Assembly (NCBI GenBank): GCA_017505505.1
Contig: JAFVPA010000020.1
Coordinates: 1-49,912, forward strand
DNA length: 49,912 nt
Direction of reading: 5' to 3'
DNA from: Oscillospiraceae bacterium
GTDB lineage: Bacteria > Bacillota_A > Clostridia > Oscillospirales > Oscillospiraceae
This document shows, in pieces, positions 48,118-49,912 of this stretch. The position numbers were made by a program, and so were the translations under genes. Positions within the stretch are counted from its first letter, which is position 1, and every line of letters starts with the position of its first letter. Under the pieces are notes generated by a model, which worked only from the letters and a program-made list of their open reading frames with translations, made no database searches and was not told the DNA's origin.

Positions 48118-48789
48118 TCATACAAACGGAATCTTTTCAAAGCCCAAATCGGACAGATCGAAGTAGAAGACAGTTCCGGTTTCTACAGGCTTTCCCAGCA
48201 GAAGCTTCACACACAGAGACGTCTGCAGGGAAGCGCACAGGGCCGGGGTAAAGCTGAGGACACTTTTATCCCGGATCACGATATCCTCGGGGTACAGGGT
48301 GTTGATCAGGCTATCTCCCGGCAGGGAAACGGCAACTTGGGCCACCCAGCCCTGGATAGCACCGTAGACATAGGGAATGCCGGCCTTTTCACAGGCAGAA
48401 GCCAAAAGCTTTCGGCTGGGGATATTGTCCAGGGCATCCAGAACTGCATCGCAGTCCGCAATAAGCCCGGAGACGTTGGCTTCCGTCAGAAATTCCTCTA
48501 CAGCTTCCACCGTAATCTCCGGATTCACCCGGTTTACGTGCTGGGCTGCGGCCTTGGCTTTCCTGACTCCCATAAGCGGAACCGAGCTGAGCAACTGCCG
48601 GTTCAGGTTGGTAGCTTCGAACACATCCCCATCCACGACCCGGATATGCCCCACACCGATCCGGGCCAACTGGTCAAGGATGTGACCACCCAAACCGCCG
48701 CAGCCAACGACCAGAACACGTTTGCGCCGCAGTGCAAGGCATTCCTGCTCCGTCAGTGCGGGAATGTTCCGCATATATCGGGATTCCAT
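48118..48789 (-). CDS. ThiF/MoeB/HesA-family E1-like adenylyltransferase
   Basis: A 223-residue enzyme of the E1 superfamily that adenylates the C-terminal Gly of MoaD/ThiS-like carriers. It has the ATP-binding VLVVGCGGLGGHILDQLAR, the DGDVFEATNLNRQLL stretch and DCDAVLDALDN. It is shorter than E. coli MoeB (about 250 residues), lacking an extended C-terminus or rhodanese domain. A cysteine-bearing FTPALCASLQ follows. The start at 48789 follows GGGAGGCGG, one base after the MoaD-like stop. It could serve both MoaD-like proteins of the locus. Confidence 0.9.
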   Translation of the reverse strand: MESRYMRNIPALTEQECLALRRKRVLVVGCGGLGGHILDQLARIGVGHIRVVDGDVFEATNLNRQLLSSVPLMGVRKAKAAAQHVNRVNPEITVEAVEEFLTEANVSGLIADCDAVLDALDNIPSRKLLASACEKAGIPYVYGAIQGWVAQVAVSLPGDSLINTLYPEDIVIRDKSVLSFTPALCASLQTSLCVKLLLGKPVETGTVFYFDLSDLGFEKIPFV

Positions 48790-48790
48790 A

Positions 48791-49012
48791 TCAGCCGCCT
48801 CCCACAGCGGGGAACAGGGAGACGATATCTTCATCCTTGACTTCTGTCTCGGGCTTCTGGTGGAAGCCGTTGATTAGAAGAATATTGACTTCTTTGCGCT
48901 GAATGCTCAGCACATCCATAATATCCTGTACATTTTTTACAGAGTCCGGCTCCATAAAATAGACTTTCTGCCGTCCCTGCCGCAGGCCGGCGAATAAGCG
49001 TACTTCAATCAT
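48791..49012 (-). CDS. MoaD/ThiS-family sulfur carrier, copy 2
   Basis: A 73-residue ubiquitin-like carrier of the MoaD/ThiS family ending PAVGGG, so the terminal Gly-Gly is present. It is distinct from copy 1 (45863): both begin MI-V-L-GL but share little in the middle. It precedes the E1-like gene by one base and follows the second AOR gene, from which it is separated by a terminator. It may be the dedicated carrier for pterin sulfur in tungsten cofactor synthesis. Confidence 0.88.
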   Translation of the reverse strand: MIEVRLFAGLRQGRQKVYFMEPDSVKNVQDIMDVLSIQRKEVNILLINGFHQKPETEVKDEDIVSLFPAVGGG

Positions 49013-49033
49013 TGTGATCGCTCCTGGCGTAAA

Positions 49034-49067
49034 GAAATTAGGGAGGGGTTCGGTTAGAACCCCTCCC
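49034..49067 (-). terminator. Terminator after AOR copy 2
   Basis: Perfect 11-bp stem GGGAGGGGTTC/GAACCCCTCCC followed on the minus strand by TAATTTCTTT. It lies between AOR copy 2 and moaD copy 2, only about 25 bases before the latter's start, so moaD-thiF depends on read-through or on a promoter I cannot see. Confidence 0.8.
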
Positions 49068-49198
49068 CGTGTTTATCATACTTTCCCGTTGTATTGCCGT
49101 CAAGTCCGGAATTTCGGAAATGAAACGATACCGAGCGGGTCAGGGCAGTAGCGATAAGCTAAGCACCGAACACGCATTGCCTGCCGGTGCATACCGGC

Positions 49199-49912
49199 TT
49201 ACTTACCGATGCACTCGTCCAGACCCAGACGCTTCAGAGTCTCGTCGGTGGGGAAAGCAGCCTCCCAGCCACGGACCTTGTAGTACTCGGGCAGGGTGAT
49301 GGGCAGCTTGGAAACCAGACCCTTGGAGGGACCATCGGGGATGGGCTCTTCCAGCAGACGCTTGGGCAGGCGGTCATCCTCGGGCTTCATGCCGGCGGCC
49401 TTGTTGAACATACGCTCAATGTTGTAGATACGCTCACCGATCTCCAGAACTTCCTCGGGAGTGTACTCGGTGCCGCAGGCTGCATTCAGCAGCTTGGTGT
49501 ACTCAGGAGCGCCCAGAGCGAAGGAGGTGAACAGGCACAGACCCATGGAGTCGATGACTGCGGTCAGATCCTGGAAGGTCTTGGACCAGAAGGCCTTCTC
49601 GTTGGTAACGGTACGGTCCAGCTGGACGGGCAGGCCAACGACCTCGGGAGCGATGGTGTAGCCACGGACATGGCAGCCGCCGCGGTTGGAGGTAGCGTAA
49701 GTAATGCCGATACCCTGAACGCCACGGGCATCGTAGGCGGGCATCTCCTGCTTCTTAACGGACATGGAGATCTCGGGCATGCCATAGTGCTCACACAGAC
49801 GGGCGGAGCCGGAGCTCATCAGCCAATCCAGTTCGGTCTTGGGATCGCCCATGCGCTTGGTCCACTCGATCAGAGCGGGAACGCTGCCCCACTCCAGAGG
49901 ATAGCCGGCGCA
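49199..49912 (-). CDS. Tungsten-containing aldehyde:ferredoxin oxidoreductase, copy 2 (C-terminal part, cut by window end)
   Basis: The last 237 residues of a second AOR family protein; the frame is open past base 49912. It contains the pterin segment ARGVQGIGITYATSNRGGCH and the fourth cluster cysteine in GLCLFTSFALG. It is a clear paralogue of copy 1 but diverged in the C-terminal region (for example EYTPEEVLEIGERIYNIERMF). It has strongly C/G-biased third positions compared with copy 1, hinting at higher expression. Its N-terminal motifs cannot be seen here. Confidence 0.92.
   Translation of the reverse strand, partial: CAGYPLEWGSVPALIEWTKRMGDPKTELDWLMSSGSARLCEHYGMPEISMSVKKQEMPAYDARGVQGIGITYATSNRGGCHVRGYTIAPEVVGLPVQLDRTVTNEKAFWSKTFQDLTAVIDSMGLCLFTSFALGAPEYTKLLNAACGTEYTPEEVLEIGERIYNIERMFNKAAGMKPEDDRLPKRLLEEPIPDGPSKGLVSKLPITLPEYYKVRGWEAAFPTDETLKRLGLDECIGK

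Overview
The window looks like a chromosome segment of an anaerobic, spore-forming gut Clostridium of the Oscillospiraceae type. Three things suggest this: an alpha/beta small acid-soluble spore protein gene (34851-35051) behind a sigma-G/F-like promoter, a strictly anaerobic enzyme set (formate dehydrogenase complex, two aldehyde:ferredoxin oxidoreductases, an enoate-reductase-like flavoprotein, aconitase X), and moderately high G+C with strong Shine-Dalgarno sites. This assignment is inference; the window holds no rRNA or tRNA gene.

Layout. 1-957 is the 3' end of a xanthine dehydrogenase family molybdenum subunit. 1149-6033 is a thiol-redox block: nitroreductase; thioredoxin, rhodanese and CoA-disulfide reductase/rhodanese fusion; second thioredoxin and thioredoxin reductase. 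6103-11448 holds pfkA, an NhaC-type antiporter, a MATE exporter and a CofE-like protein. 11705-12973 is a CcdA / TlpA-like thiol-disulfide pair, the second gene frameshifted. 13293-20473 holds HIT, PlsY, a small membrane protein, alkylbase DNA glycosylase, archaeal-type phosphoglycerate mutase, serC, serA and a membrane-anchored hypothetical. 20522-25682 holds an aldo/keto reductase, an SDR enzyme and proB-proA-proC. 25823-29699 carries both aconitase X subunits and an Old Yellow Enzyme/4Fe-4S reductase. 29904-32961 is a GH3 glycosidase divergent from a TetR-like regulator. An LRR lipoprotein and the spore protein follow.

35288-42048 is a formate dehydrogenase locus: a MobA-FdhD fusion and the catalytic subunit on the minus strand, NuoE- and NuoF-like subunits on the plus strand, divided by a mirror-symmetric divergent promoter. 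Rex and a LysR regulator follow. 43866-44635 is a decayed zone (NTPase and lipoprotein remnants behind a structured leader). 44636-49912 is a tungsten-enzyme locus: AOR, MoaD-like protein and iron alcohol dehydrogenase, then a ThiF/MoeB-like E1, a second MoaD-like protein and a second AOR running off the end.

How it fits together. The FDH complex, AORs and alcohol dehydrogenase form a plausible network linking formate, NADH, ferredoxin, carboxylic acids and alcohols; MobA, FdhD, MoaD and ThiF proteins would supply the cofactor. The clearest regulatory signal is a promoter architecture shared by five sites before thiol-redox genes: a GTGAYATYRTCAC palindrome, RGAA in the -35 position, and a -10 hexamer exactly 22 nt after the palindrome. 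A second set of shared motifs (TTGGTT -35 hexamers; TAAACTATAAAT) links the FDH promoters, rex, lysR and the decayed lipoprotein locus. Many intergenic gaps contain paired palindromic REP/MITE-like repeats, often touching stop codons.
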